Shown here: in pieces, positions 37,150 through 49,100 of the stretch | How positions within the stretch are numbered: position 1 is the stretch's first letter | Layout of the letters: each line of letters opens with the position of its first letter | Assembly: GCA_964019695.1 (NCBI GenBank) | Contig: OZ026521.1 | Span: 36,578,939-36,642,938 of the forward strand | Direction of reading: 5' to 3' | DNA: 64,000 nucleotides | Source: Loripinus fragilis | Taxonomy: Eukaryota > Mollusca > Bivalvia > Lucinida > Lucinidae | The notes under the pieces: generated by a model | What the model was told of the DNA's origin: nothing | The model's input: the letters and a program-made list of their open reading frames with translations, nothing else | The model's database searches: none | Position numbers and translations under genes: made by a program

Positions 37150-40100
37150 CTGGAAATGTGAGAAAAAAATAATGTTAACTGAGGTGATTTGTATACCAGG
37201 GGTACACTCCCTGCCGCATTGATAAGGCCTAAAATAAAAAATAGTGTGTTTCAGGTTACCAGACCATGCCTAATTTTTTGCCCCTGACCCTAAAGTTTTT
37301 AAGCATATTTAGGGGATTTCCAAAAAATTTCCCAGGTCGGCCATCTTGTTTCCCCATCTTCCCCATGTAAAAACTTTTAACAAAATAAAAATATTTTCCT
37401 ACCTACCATCCCTATTTAAAAATTTCATGTAACCTGAAACACACATATTTTTTTTATTTGGCCTAAGTTCCCTTCTGGTGCAGGCGTCTCCCTAGAGTAA
37501 AATGCCTACCATACTCGAACTGGTGGGCGAGTACATTTTCTGACACGTTAAATGCAAGAATTGTCTATACAATCAATATTTGTGATGGCGGAAAAGTGCA
37601 ACTTAGCAGGTGAAGTCCTTTAAAATAACCAGCTCTGCAGTTTGGAAATTCTAATTGCTAATTGGCTTTTGCTAAGATGCCAACTACCGGTGTTATAATA
37701 AACAGTGTCCCTAGCCGGCACTTAAGTGATAGATGAGTTTATTACCCACATGGGTGATTCAGATGTTTTATTCCAATGGATTGTATCCATTGGATGGATT
37801 AAAGTTCAAAATTTCTAAAAATTAAAATCTTAAAACTTGTGTTATGCCTACAAAACATTAACAATTACAAGTTTAAAATAAGTCAGAGAAGCTATTATAA
37901 TCTGCCTATTAAATTCAGCATTTTGAGGCTGACTTTCTATGGAAAGTCAGCCTCAAAATCCTGAAGACTTTCACCCATACTATTGCTATATGCTTATACT
38001 CTGGTGTATTGTAAAATCCCCCTGGTGTATTGTTAAATCCATCTGGTAAATTGTTAAATCCCCCCTAGTGTATTGTTAAATCCCTCTGGTGAATTGTAAA
38101 ATTCCTCTTGTGTATTGTTTAAATCCCTCTTGTGTGTTGTTAAATCCCTCTGGTGTATTGTTTAAATCCCTCTTGTCAATTGATAAATCCCTCTGGTGTA
38201 TCGTTTAAATCCCGCTGGCATATTGTTACATCCCACTGGTGAATTGTTAAATCCCTCTGGTGTATTGTTAAAATCCCTCTGGTAAATTGTTAAATCCCTC
38301 TGGTGTATTGTTGTTTTTTCTTTTTCTTTGTTTTTTTGCTTTACGTCCCAAGTCAACACCTATGGTCATTGCGGGACGGTCAGTTCACTTAACCACACCT
38401 TTTCCTGGGCAGGCTTGAACAAGCGGTTAACCAGTAATTTGTGCACATACTTTCGCTTGTAACTGACAGCAACACTTCTTGAATGAATCAGCAGAAGGGA
38501 GGAGAATGACCATAGAAATTATTTCATGATCAATCTCCATGAAAGTATGGGACCTGGCCGGGATCGAACTCGCAACCCCTGGATCTGCAGTCAGACACAC
38601 ATCTGTAGCCAGACACCTTAACCACTGCGCGACGCGGCCCGGTTCTGGTGTATTGTTTAAATCCATCTGGTCAATTGATAAATCCCTCTGGTGTATTGTT
38701 AAATCCATCTGGTGAATTGTTAAATCCCTCTGGTGTATTGTTAAATCCCTCTGGTGTATTGTTAAATCCATCTGGTGAATTGTTAAATCCATCTGGTGAA
38801 TTGTTAAATCCCTCTTGTGTATTGTTTAAATCCCTCTTGTGTGTTGTTAAATCCCTCTGGTGTATTGTTTAAATCCCTCTTGTCAATTGATAAATCCCTC
38901 TGGTGTATTGTTTAAATCCTGCTGGCATATTGTTACATCCCACTGGTAAATTGTTAAACCCCTCTGGTGTATTGTTAAATCCCACAGGTGAATTGTTAAA
39001 TCCCCCTAGTGTATTGTTAAATCCCTCTGGTGATTTGTTAAATCCCTCCGGTGTATTGTTAAATCCCCCTGGTATATTGTTAAATCCCTCTGGTGAATTG
39101 TTAAATCCCTCTTGTGTATTGTTTAAATCCCTCTGGTGAATTGTTAAATCCCTCTGGTGTATTGTTTAAATCCCTCTTGTGTATTGTTTAAATCCCACTT
39201 GTGTGTTGTTAAATCCCTCTGGTGAATTGTTAAATCCCTCGGGTCAATTGATAAATCCCTCTGGTGTATTGTTTAAATTCCGTTGGCATATTGTTACATC
39301 CCACTGGTGAATTGTTAAATCCCTCTGGTGTATTGTTAAATCCCTCTTGTGTATTGTTTAAATCCCACTTGTGTGTTGTTAAATCCCTCTGGTGAATTGT
39401 TAAATCCCTCGGGTCAATTGATAAATCCCTCTGGTGTAACATTTAAATCCCGCTGGCATATTGTTACGTCCCACTGGTGAATTGTTAAATCCCTCTGGTG
39501 TATTGTTAAAATCCCTCTGGTTAATTGTTAAATCCCTCTGGTGTATTGTTTAAATCCATCTGGTCAATTGATAAATCCCTCTGGTGTATTGTTAAATCCA
39601 TCAGGTGAATTGTTAAATCCCTCTGGTGAATTATTAAATTCCTCTGGTGTATTGTTAAATCCATCTGGTGAATTGTTAAATCCCTCTGGTGTATTGTTTA
39701 AATCCCTCTGGTAAATTGTTAAATCCCTCTGGTGTATTGTTTAAATCCCTCTTGTCAATTGATAAATCCCTCTGGTGTATTGTTTAAATTCCGTTGGCAT
39801 ATTGTTACATCCCACTGGTGAATTGTTCAGCCCCTCTGGTGTATTGTTAAATCCCCCTGGTCTATTGTTAAATCCCTCTGGTGTATTGTTAAATCCCCCT
39901 GGTGTATTGTTAAATCCCTCTGGTGAATTGTTAAATCCATCTGGTGAGTTGTTAAATCCCTCTGGAGTATTGTTTAAATCACTCTTGTGTGTTGTTAAAT
40001 CACAGTGGTGTATTGTTTAAATCCCTCTTGTCAATTGATAAATCACTCAGGTGTATTGTTTAAATCCGTCTGACATATTGTTTAATCCCCCTGGTGTATT

Positions 40101-43100
40101 GTAAAATCCCTCTGGTGAATTTTTAAATACCTCTAGTGTATTATTTAAATCCCTCTTGTGTGTTGTTAAATTCCTCTGGCGTATTGTTAAATCCCTCTGG
40201 CATATTGTTAAATCCCCCTGGTGTATTGTAAAATCCCTCTGGTGAAGTGTTAAATCCCTCTTGTGAATTTCTTTATCCCTCTAGTGTAATGTTTAAATCC
40301 CTTGTGTGAATTGTTAAATCCCTCTGGTGTATTGTTAAATCCGTCTGGTGAATTGTTATATCCCTCTGGTGTATTGTTTAAATCCCTCTTGGTTATTGTT
40401 AAATCCCCCTGGTTTAGTTTATATCCATCTGGTGTATTGTTAAATGCCTCTGGCGTATTGTTTACATCCCACTTGTGTATTGTTAAATCCCACTGGTGAA
40501 TTGTTAAATCCCTCTAATGTATTGTTTAAATCCATCTTGTGTATTGTTAAATCACTCTGGCGTATTGGCTAAATCCCTCTTGTGTATTGTTAAATGCCTT
40601 TGGCACATTGTTTAAATCCCTCTTGTGTATTTTTAAATTCCTCTGGCATATTGTTTAAATCCCTCTTGTGTTTTGTTAAATCCCTCTGGCGTATTGTTTA
40701 AATCCCTCTTGTGTATTGTTAAATCCCTCTGGTGTATTTTTAAATGTTAAATCTCCCAGGTGTATTGTGAAAATCCCTATGGTGAAATGTTGAATCCCTT
40801 CTGTGTATTGTTAAAATCCCTCTGGTGTATTGTTAAATCCCTCTGGTGATTTGTTAAATCCCTCTTGTATATTGTTAAAATCCCTCTTGTGTATTGTTAA
40901 ATCCCTCTGGTGTATTGTTTAAATGCCTCTTGTGTATTGTTTAAATCCCTCTTGTGTATTGTTTAAATCCCTCTTATGTATTGTTAAATCCCTCTGCTGT
41001 ATTGTTTAAATCCCTCTTGTGTATTGTTAAATCCAACTTGTGTAGTTTAAATCCCTCTTGTGTATTGTTAAATGGCTCTGGCGTATTGTTTTAATCCCTC
41101 TTGTGTATTGTTAAATCCCCCTGGTGTATTGTTTAAATCCTCTTGTGAATTGTTTAATCCCTCTGGCGTATTGTTTAAATCCCTCTTGTGTATTGTTAAA
41201 TCCCTCTGGTGTATTGTTTATATCGCTCTTGTGTAGGGGTGCAACGATACGCCAAAAAGTGTATTGCAATATATTGCCATATGGAAAACCTGTATTGCGA
41301 TACATATTGCGATACACCTGGTATCTTTATTTCTGTCTATTACTGCCCCTAGTTCAGTATCTATTATTATAATATATTTCAAGGGTCATGAAATTAGCAT
41401 CTATTACACACTGTCATATTTTCAGCTACTCCTTCTGTCCCTCGGCTGCTTTTCAAGAGAAATGATCGTATTTGTGCCTTCACGTTTAGATATTTCACTA
41501 CAATAATTTGTGATTGTCTGTCCGCCATCTTTTTTGAAACTGAAAGTAGCTGTTGCCAGATGGTCTAATTTGCAACACAAACAGATATTTACAAGTTTTA
41601 ACAATAAGCTTCGCTATTTGAAATGCTGAAATAGCTTGAAGGGATGGTTAGAAAATGTGTGAACTATCCATAAACAATATGTTTAAGCTCGCATTGATGT
41701 CTGTCGTACAGAATAAACATCTTCCAATGCTTGAAAGTTGGTGATGTGCTGTTAGACACAGTCAGTGTTTGTGTACTTCGTGTCAGGAATTATACCACTG
41801 CGTCTTTTTTTCCCTTTTTTTTTACCGCTTCCGGTTTTGAAAACGACCCGACTTTTGGGCAATTTCAAAGCCAATAATGGATATTTTCTAGCAAATTTTA
41901 GATGAAAACTAGCTTGATGACACATAGGGAAGGCTCTTGTACCGGTACAGTCAAAAGTGTATCGCGATACGATATTTATTTAGAGTGAATCGCGGTTTAC
42001 CGGTTTATCGGTATATCGTTGCGACCCTACTCTTGTGTATTGTTTAATCTCTCTGGTGTATTGTTAAATCCCTCTGGTGTATTGTTAAATCTCTCCGGTG
42101 TATTGTTTAATCCCTCTGGTGTATTGTTAAATTCCTACCTCTTTGCCAAGTTTTCCTTTCTGTATTGCCTTGGACAAAGCAGCAGACTTCTTAGGTGTCA
42201 TACTAGAACTGGAGTCTGTGTCATCTGAGGTGCCGTTGATCATTGGTTTGGCTCTGCGGCTGTAACAAATTATCAATACTGTATTTTACCTTGTAAGTGC
42301 ACATGCTCCTACAAGCTCAAATATAGTATACTGAGGGAAAAAGTTAAGAACCAGTTATAATGGGTTTTCCCATAGGTGATTTTTTTAGCACTAGATCTTT
42401 TTAGCAGGTGCGCAAACATGTCGGTTCTTTGAAAATGATCTGATGGCTACCTGCAAGGGGGTCAAAACAAACAAAATTCCAATTTTAGAAAGGGAGGTAA
42501 TTTCAACAATTATGATTTCTAACTAAAAAATGTACAAAAAGGGTGACAGAATATTCAGTTTTTAACTGTTTTCACTTTTTTGCTTTGAGTCAACATTTTA
42601 GCAGAAAACTAATCACGCTATTGCCAGATAAGCTGTTTTAGCAAGGGGTTAACATTATATGAAATGTTGACTGGTTAATGTCATGGTACTCTTAAACATT
42701 TGCTAACATATATTTTTGATATCATGAAATTAAAAATCCTATTTCTTTAAACTGTGAATCCCCAAAGTATATTGCTAAACATTTTTCCCTTAGTATATTC
42801 TAGGAGTTGTTTACACTATGTAAACTTATGATTTTCAAAGCAATCCAGTGGTATATTAATTTAATATAGATTCATTATTTGTATGAAAAATTGTGTGGAT
42901 CCCGATCAGGTAGCTTCATTAGAAGCCAGCTGATTTTTTGGTCATAGGCCATTACAAACAACTCAATTAAAACAAAGTAAATGAAATCTAAAATTGCAGT
43001 CCCCAACTTCTTCAGATAATTTACATTGTGCAAGAAGCTTTAGTGTTTAGAAAAAGTAAACCAAATCGGAGGTATTGTTTAGAGATTACCAAAAAAATAG

Positions 43101-46100
43101 CCGCCTAAAATTTCAAAAATGTGTCCTCAATGGAAAACTGAGGATGACGTAAATTTGAAAGCTTAACTTTGATTTGAAAAAATCAATTTTCTCTTTCAAT
43201 ACTTAACCGTTTTTCTTCGATACAACATTTTCTGGTGTCATCTTTTCCGTTGCAGTTAAAAATTATTCCCATTATTTACCTCAAAAAAGCGGTCCAAAGT
43301 TTGAAATTGACATCCCCATAACAAAGTATTCAGCATGTGCTCGATAAAGTTAAAACTTGAATTCTTGACCACATTAGTTTTGCTATACATGCTCATTATT
43401 CATCAGAATCCGAACAGTATTTGTGTGAACAGAATGATAAATCAAAATTACCATTGAAATATATGACGGGTTATTTCTGTAGGTCAGTGTATTTCATTTG
43501 TATAGCTATAGCTAATGTACATTTTAAATCAGTTCAGTTGTACAATAATGTGATTAGCAGGAAGTTGGTGCCTATATGGCATACAGTAAAACCTGTCTTA
43601 AGCGGCCACTCAAAAGAAGACCAAAAACTAGTTTTCAAGACTGATCATCGCTAAATGCAGGTCAAAAGTATAGCAGAATGCTCTCTTGGAGCATTCTGCA
43701 ATACTTTTGACCTTCATTAAGCTACCATTTGTTTTTAAGACCTTTGTTTTGTCTATTTTGAGTGACTGCTTAAGACAGGTTTTACTGTATCTAGAAAAAC
43801 TTAAGCATTTCTAGATATTTCATTGCTACTTACATATTTCCCATTTTGATTGTCAGTTTCTTTGCAGGGCTCTTAGTGGGCGTCTTTTTTGTGGGCGTCT
43901 TTGTGGGTGTTTTCTTTGGAGTGGTTGCCGGACTTGATGATGCTGAACTAGATTTACTGTTCCCAGGCTTTTCCTTTAATTTGCCTCGAGTTACAGTGTT
44001 TCTGAAAAGACAGGAATAGAAAAACCATAGGTTTAGATAAACAAAAAATTTCAAGGTCAACTTGTAAATATTTTCTTACCCATAACTTTTAGCATATGTT
44101 TTGGGTGCTCAAAAGAACCGTCTCATTGAGACGGTTCTTTTGAGTACCCACAACATATGTTTTGGTTTAGAAATAAGAAAAAAAAATTCTGGTATGCACT
44201 CTTAACAAAAGGCCTGGAAGAACACTATTCAATGTATGTGTTAACAGCCTAAGCCTGAAAAAGATAAAATCTTTGTTTCTAAATGGTCTGAGAGTTTGTC
44301 TACTGCAATCTCTGTGTTTGGAAGCAGCAAATGCCCTAGCAAAATGCACATGTACAGGCTCATCAGAACTTTCTGTGCTCGCATATACAAAATGTGTGAA
44401 AATGCCATATGTTAGCTCATTTCTTGTGGTGCTTCCAATGAGCCAATGAGTATCAGCAGATTATGTTTCCATTGAGAAGCAGAAAATTAGCACATCTAAT
44501 ATCCAACATGCTTTATTCTAATTCCTATAACACAATGACAATGCAGTATAAATGATAAGTAAATTCATTTGCCAGTGACTGACTACTGCCCTATAAAATT
44601 GGCAGTACAGAATGAACATTAGAAGCAGCTCACGGGCCATTTTGTATGAAAAGCTTTAGGTTTGAAATGCTAATATACACAAACTAGTCTGCTACACTTG
44701 GAAATTTGGAAGGATGCCTAGCTATAATATGAGCCCCATTGCAAGAAAACCTGTCTTTGGGGTTTCCACCAGTCTGTTCACATAGATCCAGATAAGGAAA
44801 TTTTATTTGCATAAAATTTTAATTATTTTCTTACCCATTAATTTGAACATGTATTTTGGGTGCTCAAAAGAACTGTCTCATTGAGACGGTTCTTTTGAGT
44901 ACCCACAGCATATGTTTCTGTTTAGAAATATAAAAATTAATTTTTTGGTATGCACTCTCACATACAACAAAGTCAGGTTCAAGAATCAACGCTACTTACT
45001 TGCTTAAAGTAGCGACTGCTCTGGCAGCCTTTTTCTTCTGGTTGGCTTTAGGAGCTGCTGAGGATGGTGACTTGAAGCTAGTATTGGAGCTCTGTGATGC
45101 CAGTGATTTCTCAGATGACTGTGATGATGACCTGGACGATGAACGACTTGACGGCGTTAACTCAGAATCACTCTCTTTCACAACCTGTTTACCTTTCCTG
45201 AATAAAAGATTAAGGTCCATGAAAACATAGGTTTAGATCCCCCCAAAAATTGGGGCGTAAAATTGCAAATATTTTCCTTCCCATCAGTTTAAACATATGA
45301 GCCACGATCTGTGAAAACCTGTCTTAATGACATTTAGGACTTTTTATGTAAAAAACATTTGAAAAACACCAAAACTTAAGAAATTTGACATGTTCCAATA
45401 TTGTCTTAAAACCTATTCATATGGATAGTAGAATAAAATTGGCAAATATTTCTGATTAAACTTCTTCGTTTTCATGCCATATGTTTCCATGGCAACAACT
45501 TTACCTTAGCAACGGTCAGAATTTTTTAAGTATGGTCAGTCGTTTTCAGATCATGCAAACTTAAGGCAAAAATGAATTAGTGTCAACTTTTCTGCGAATT
45601 CTATTGCACACATGCTACGGATAATAAAAAAGTAGGTTAGCAAGAAATAGCATGTTTTTCATGCATCCAACAAACCCGCAAATCAGGAAATTAACTTTGA
45701 CGTCATTAGTATCGTCATGACGTTTCTAACGTTGCGTGTAAAAGTTAAGACAGTGCATAATTTCAAAAAAACATATTTCCATGAATAATGGAGATAACTT
45801 CATAAAATTTGCAGGATAGCTTCTTTACACCTCACATATTAAGTTTGTACAATTAACTCAAATTTGATGACTTCGTCATTAAGGCTGGTTTTCACAGATT
45901 GTGGCTCATATGTTTTGGGTGCTCAAAAGAACCATCTCATTGAGATGGTTCTTTTGAGTACCCACAACATGTTTTGGTTGAGAAATAAGAAAATTAATTT
46001 TTTGGAATGCTCTCTTAACTAAAGGCCTGTTAAAAAGATGAGCCAAAATATACTGACGGGCAATAGAAATGCTACAGTAAACTTTTGTCATGTTATGGCA

Positions 46101-49100
46101 TGTGGCTCACAAACACAAACTGCACAAGCTTACCATGGCCAGAATCTTGAGTCAAGCCTCGCAGTTATTTTGATTTGTCTATTTTGTTTACCAGGTATGT
46201 TGGCTAATATACATGTATATATTTTAACTGCTGTCATATTTTTTTCCTTCTTAGTAATCTATGGCAAATTTTAGATGTAGCATTTCTTTTGCCCGTCAGT
46301 ATAGTTAAATGTCTTCAGACAAACTGAAAATTAACTTACAATTTATATTGCACCATTGTATCTGACACCATTTAAAACAAAAAGTTGAGGTTTGCCAGAA
46401 TTTTGAAATTGTAATGCAGAAATAAGACTTAATATCAGTATGCTTCCACAAAAATTGGAATGATAGGCATCTTTGTATCTGTTCAAATATTTATGAAATC
46501 ATAATGTCTGCTTTTAAGTCTGTAATATATGCAGTGGACTTCAGACTTCAGTCATTTTTTTTTTGTAAAAGCAAACAATAGGAATCCTGATAAGCCTGCT
46601 CTTAAAAAAAGGGAGCAGCCTTACCTTGGTCCATATTATTCAGTTATTTCAGGCCTGTTTGTAGTATAGTCCAAACTACATGTATTACCCCGAGGTGCCG
46701 TGGACAACCTGATGCACTATTGCACGAGGTCGTCCACGGTACCGAGGGGTAATAGTTTGACTATACTACAAACAGGCATGAATTAACTGTTTTATTACCC
46801 AACCATTTTGATGAAATACTTAGCAGCGTTTCTTGAATGGCTGGAGACGATACGGTTTTGTTGCAAAACAGAAAATTTCACCAAAGCTGCTCAATTTTGG
46901 TCTCAAAATGTTCCGCTCGTTCTAACTTAGAAAACGAGTACCCACACTTTATGTTTCTGACCATAAACAACAAAGTTACTGGAGTTTAAAGTTGCCAAAG
47001 TATAGCTCATTTTCACCTTTGTTGCACAACGTCTCCTTTCATAAACGAACCATATGCGCATCGTTGTTGTGCATGTCAATAAGCGCCTGTGTGTTTTTAA
47101 CAGCGAAGCGGGAAACCAGGCCATGGTATAGTGCCAGTCAATTATCAAATTTATTGACTGGTCAATAGTTCAGTGACTCATAACATAGCAAAAAAATAGA
47201 CAATTACTTCGTATATAGACGGTTGGGTAATAATATGTCATATATAGCAGGGATCTTCCTAGGCCTGATTTGGAGCCGAATGTCGGCCCCTTCCCAATTC
47301 AAAATTGAGCAAAAACTTCCCAAAATGGTGTATATCATTCCTGATTTCTTATTTCTACAATTTAGTGAAAATTTCATGAAAATCCGAACAAAAATAGCAA
47401 AGTTACAGATGCATAAAAAGGGGCTCTTTCATGGTATGGGAAATTAACATAGGAGTCTGCCCACGCTTGGAATTTGATAATATTATGTTTACTAATTGAC
47501 TTGGGTATGACTTTTATATTTATGGTGCATTTGAGTTTTTTTGCAATTCCAATGCTAATTTATGACGTCATGTATGATATCACTACAATACCTCAGGGTA
47601 CCCATTTATAATCAATTCTAAAGTAAATGACATATCATGTAAAGGGCGTAGAAATGTTTTATTAAATAAATATATCATTGATACGTTCGTTGATGCTATA
47701 AATGGCTTTGTACTTATTAGATTACTGGGTGGGCATTCATTTTTATGACATGTTACCCCAATTTTCAACTGTATATTATGTATTCAGTCAAATTTGGAAT
47801 TAAAATTTTCACGTGTTGCAGTCTTTGTCAAGATACCATTTCAACATATAAACTAGCCATATATGTTAAGAATATGTAGACCAAATTTCATGAAATTCAA
47901 GGACCGGTAACATATTTTTTTCAACTTGATGTAAACACATGGCCCTAATTCATCAAAATGTAAAAAATACAATAATCATGTTTCAGTGTAAAACATACTT
48001 GAATACTTGCTTAGTTTGAATCACCATGCTAGTACGTTTATTGGTAAAAGTTGATATGTTCAGTGTTTTTCCTTATTATGGATTGGCAAATAAAAAAACA
48101 ATATTCTTTGATATTAAATGCCACGATTCGTATTTAATGAAGTGCTTACACAATAATATTACCCAAAATGATACAATATGGTGACACCTGTACTTACCAC
48201 ATCTAGTTTCTAACCTTAAAACTACATCTGACCAATGTTACACGTAATATCTGACATTATTTAGAATTTTTATTCATACAGAAGAGAAACCTTATGACAA
48301 GTCAGTTCATACAGGAGAAGAACCTTATATCTATGATTTTATAATTGTAAGCCTCATAAATAAACCTGGTTCACAAGAATAGCCCCCTGTCAAACCTATT
48401 GGTTAAAATTAACCATTTTGGTCAAAGAAAACTCTTGGCCCCAAAGTTATTGCTAATTTAATGCTCAATTCTTCTCTGATCATTCTGTTTTGTAAAACTG
48501 ATGCTGATTTCCATCAAATAGGAACATTTAAACTTTAGCTGGCTGTATATTCTAGGCATACAGTTTCGTTTTTGGACCTCACTTATTCATGTAGAACACT
48601 GTTATATGATACCTTTGATAAGACTCTGTTTCACTTTATCCTGGTCATGGCACCAAAAAGTGGTTACTCTAGTTCAGTTTGGATGTAGAGAAATATATAT
48701 ATTCATCTTGCTTTAACACGTTTATTGTTATGATATTATGTTTCTGAAACAAAATCATTCAGGTCTTGAGCAAGTGATACACATTGTCTTAGCCCCATAG
48801 TGCCATGACATGGGGCCAAGTCCTCCGGCATTTCAAGCCATTAAATCATTTGAAATTGTCTAAACATGTCTTTCTTCAAGAAAAGTGGAAGTTGATTTAA
48901 AATCATCCTCGTTCCGTCGAGTTATTGATTCATTTCAACTAAATAATTATATTTGCTAAAGTTGACCTATACCCATAAGAGGTAGAAAATGACAAAGTTA
49001 CCGGGTTTGGATTTACATGAAATTTGGCTCAGATCAGCAGGATATATATGGCATGTTTTTGTGATAATATGATATCTTGACAAAGACTAGAACATATCTA

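Larger units (their letters stand above)
38000..42133. repeat. 21-bp minisatellite array in the last PDS5 intron (~4.1 kb with insertions)
   Basis: The unit is CTGGTGTATTGTTAAATCCC plus T (21 bp). 22-bp variants with an extra T (GTTTAAATCCC) and substitutions such as GAATTG or TCTTGTG alternate. There are well over 100 units. Higher-order blocks recur, for example one with TCAATTGATAAATCC followed by GGCATATTGTTACATCC. The array is interrupted by a SINE (38313-38643) and a hAT-like element (41234-42029). It ends at the PDS5 penultimate exon's splice donor. Confidence 0.97.

Noticed and set aside
38313..38643. Possible tRNA gene on the minus strand
   Set aside because: A and B boxes are present, but the sequence does not fold as a complete tRNA, continues for 331 bp, ends in an A-rich tail and has a target duplication: it is a SINE.
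38427..40499. Several 60-120-codon frames with NPSGVLL or HQRDLTI repeats
   Set aside because: They come from the 21-bp minisatellite, are open on both strands, and one runs through a SINE.
38000..42133. CRISPR-like array of regular short repeats
   Set aside because: Eukaryotic context, units are directly adjacent without unique spacers; it is a minisatellite.
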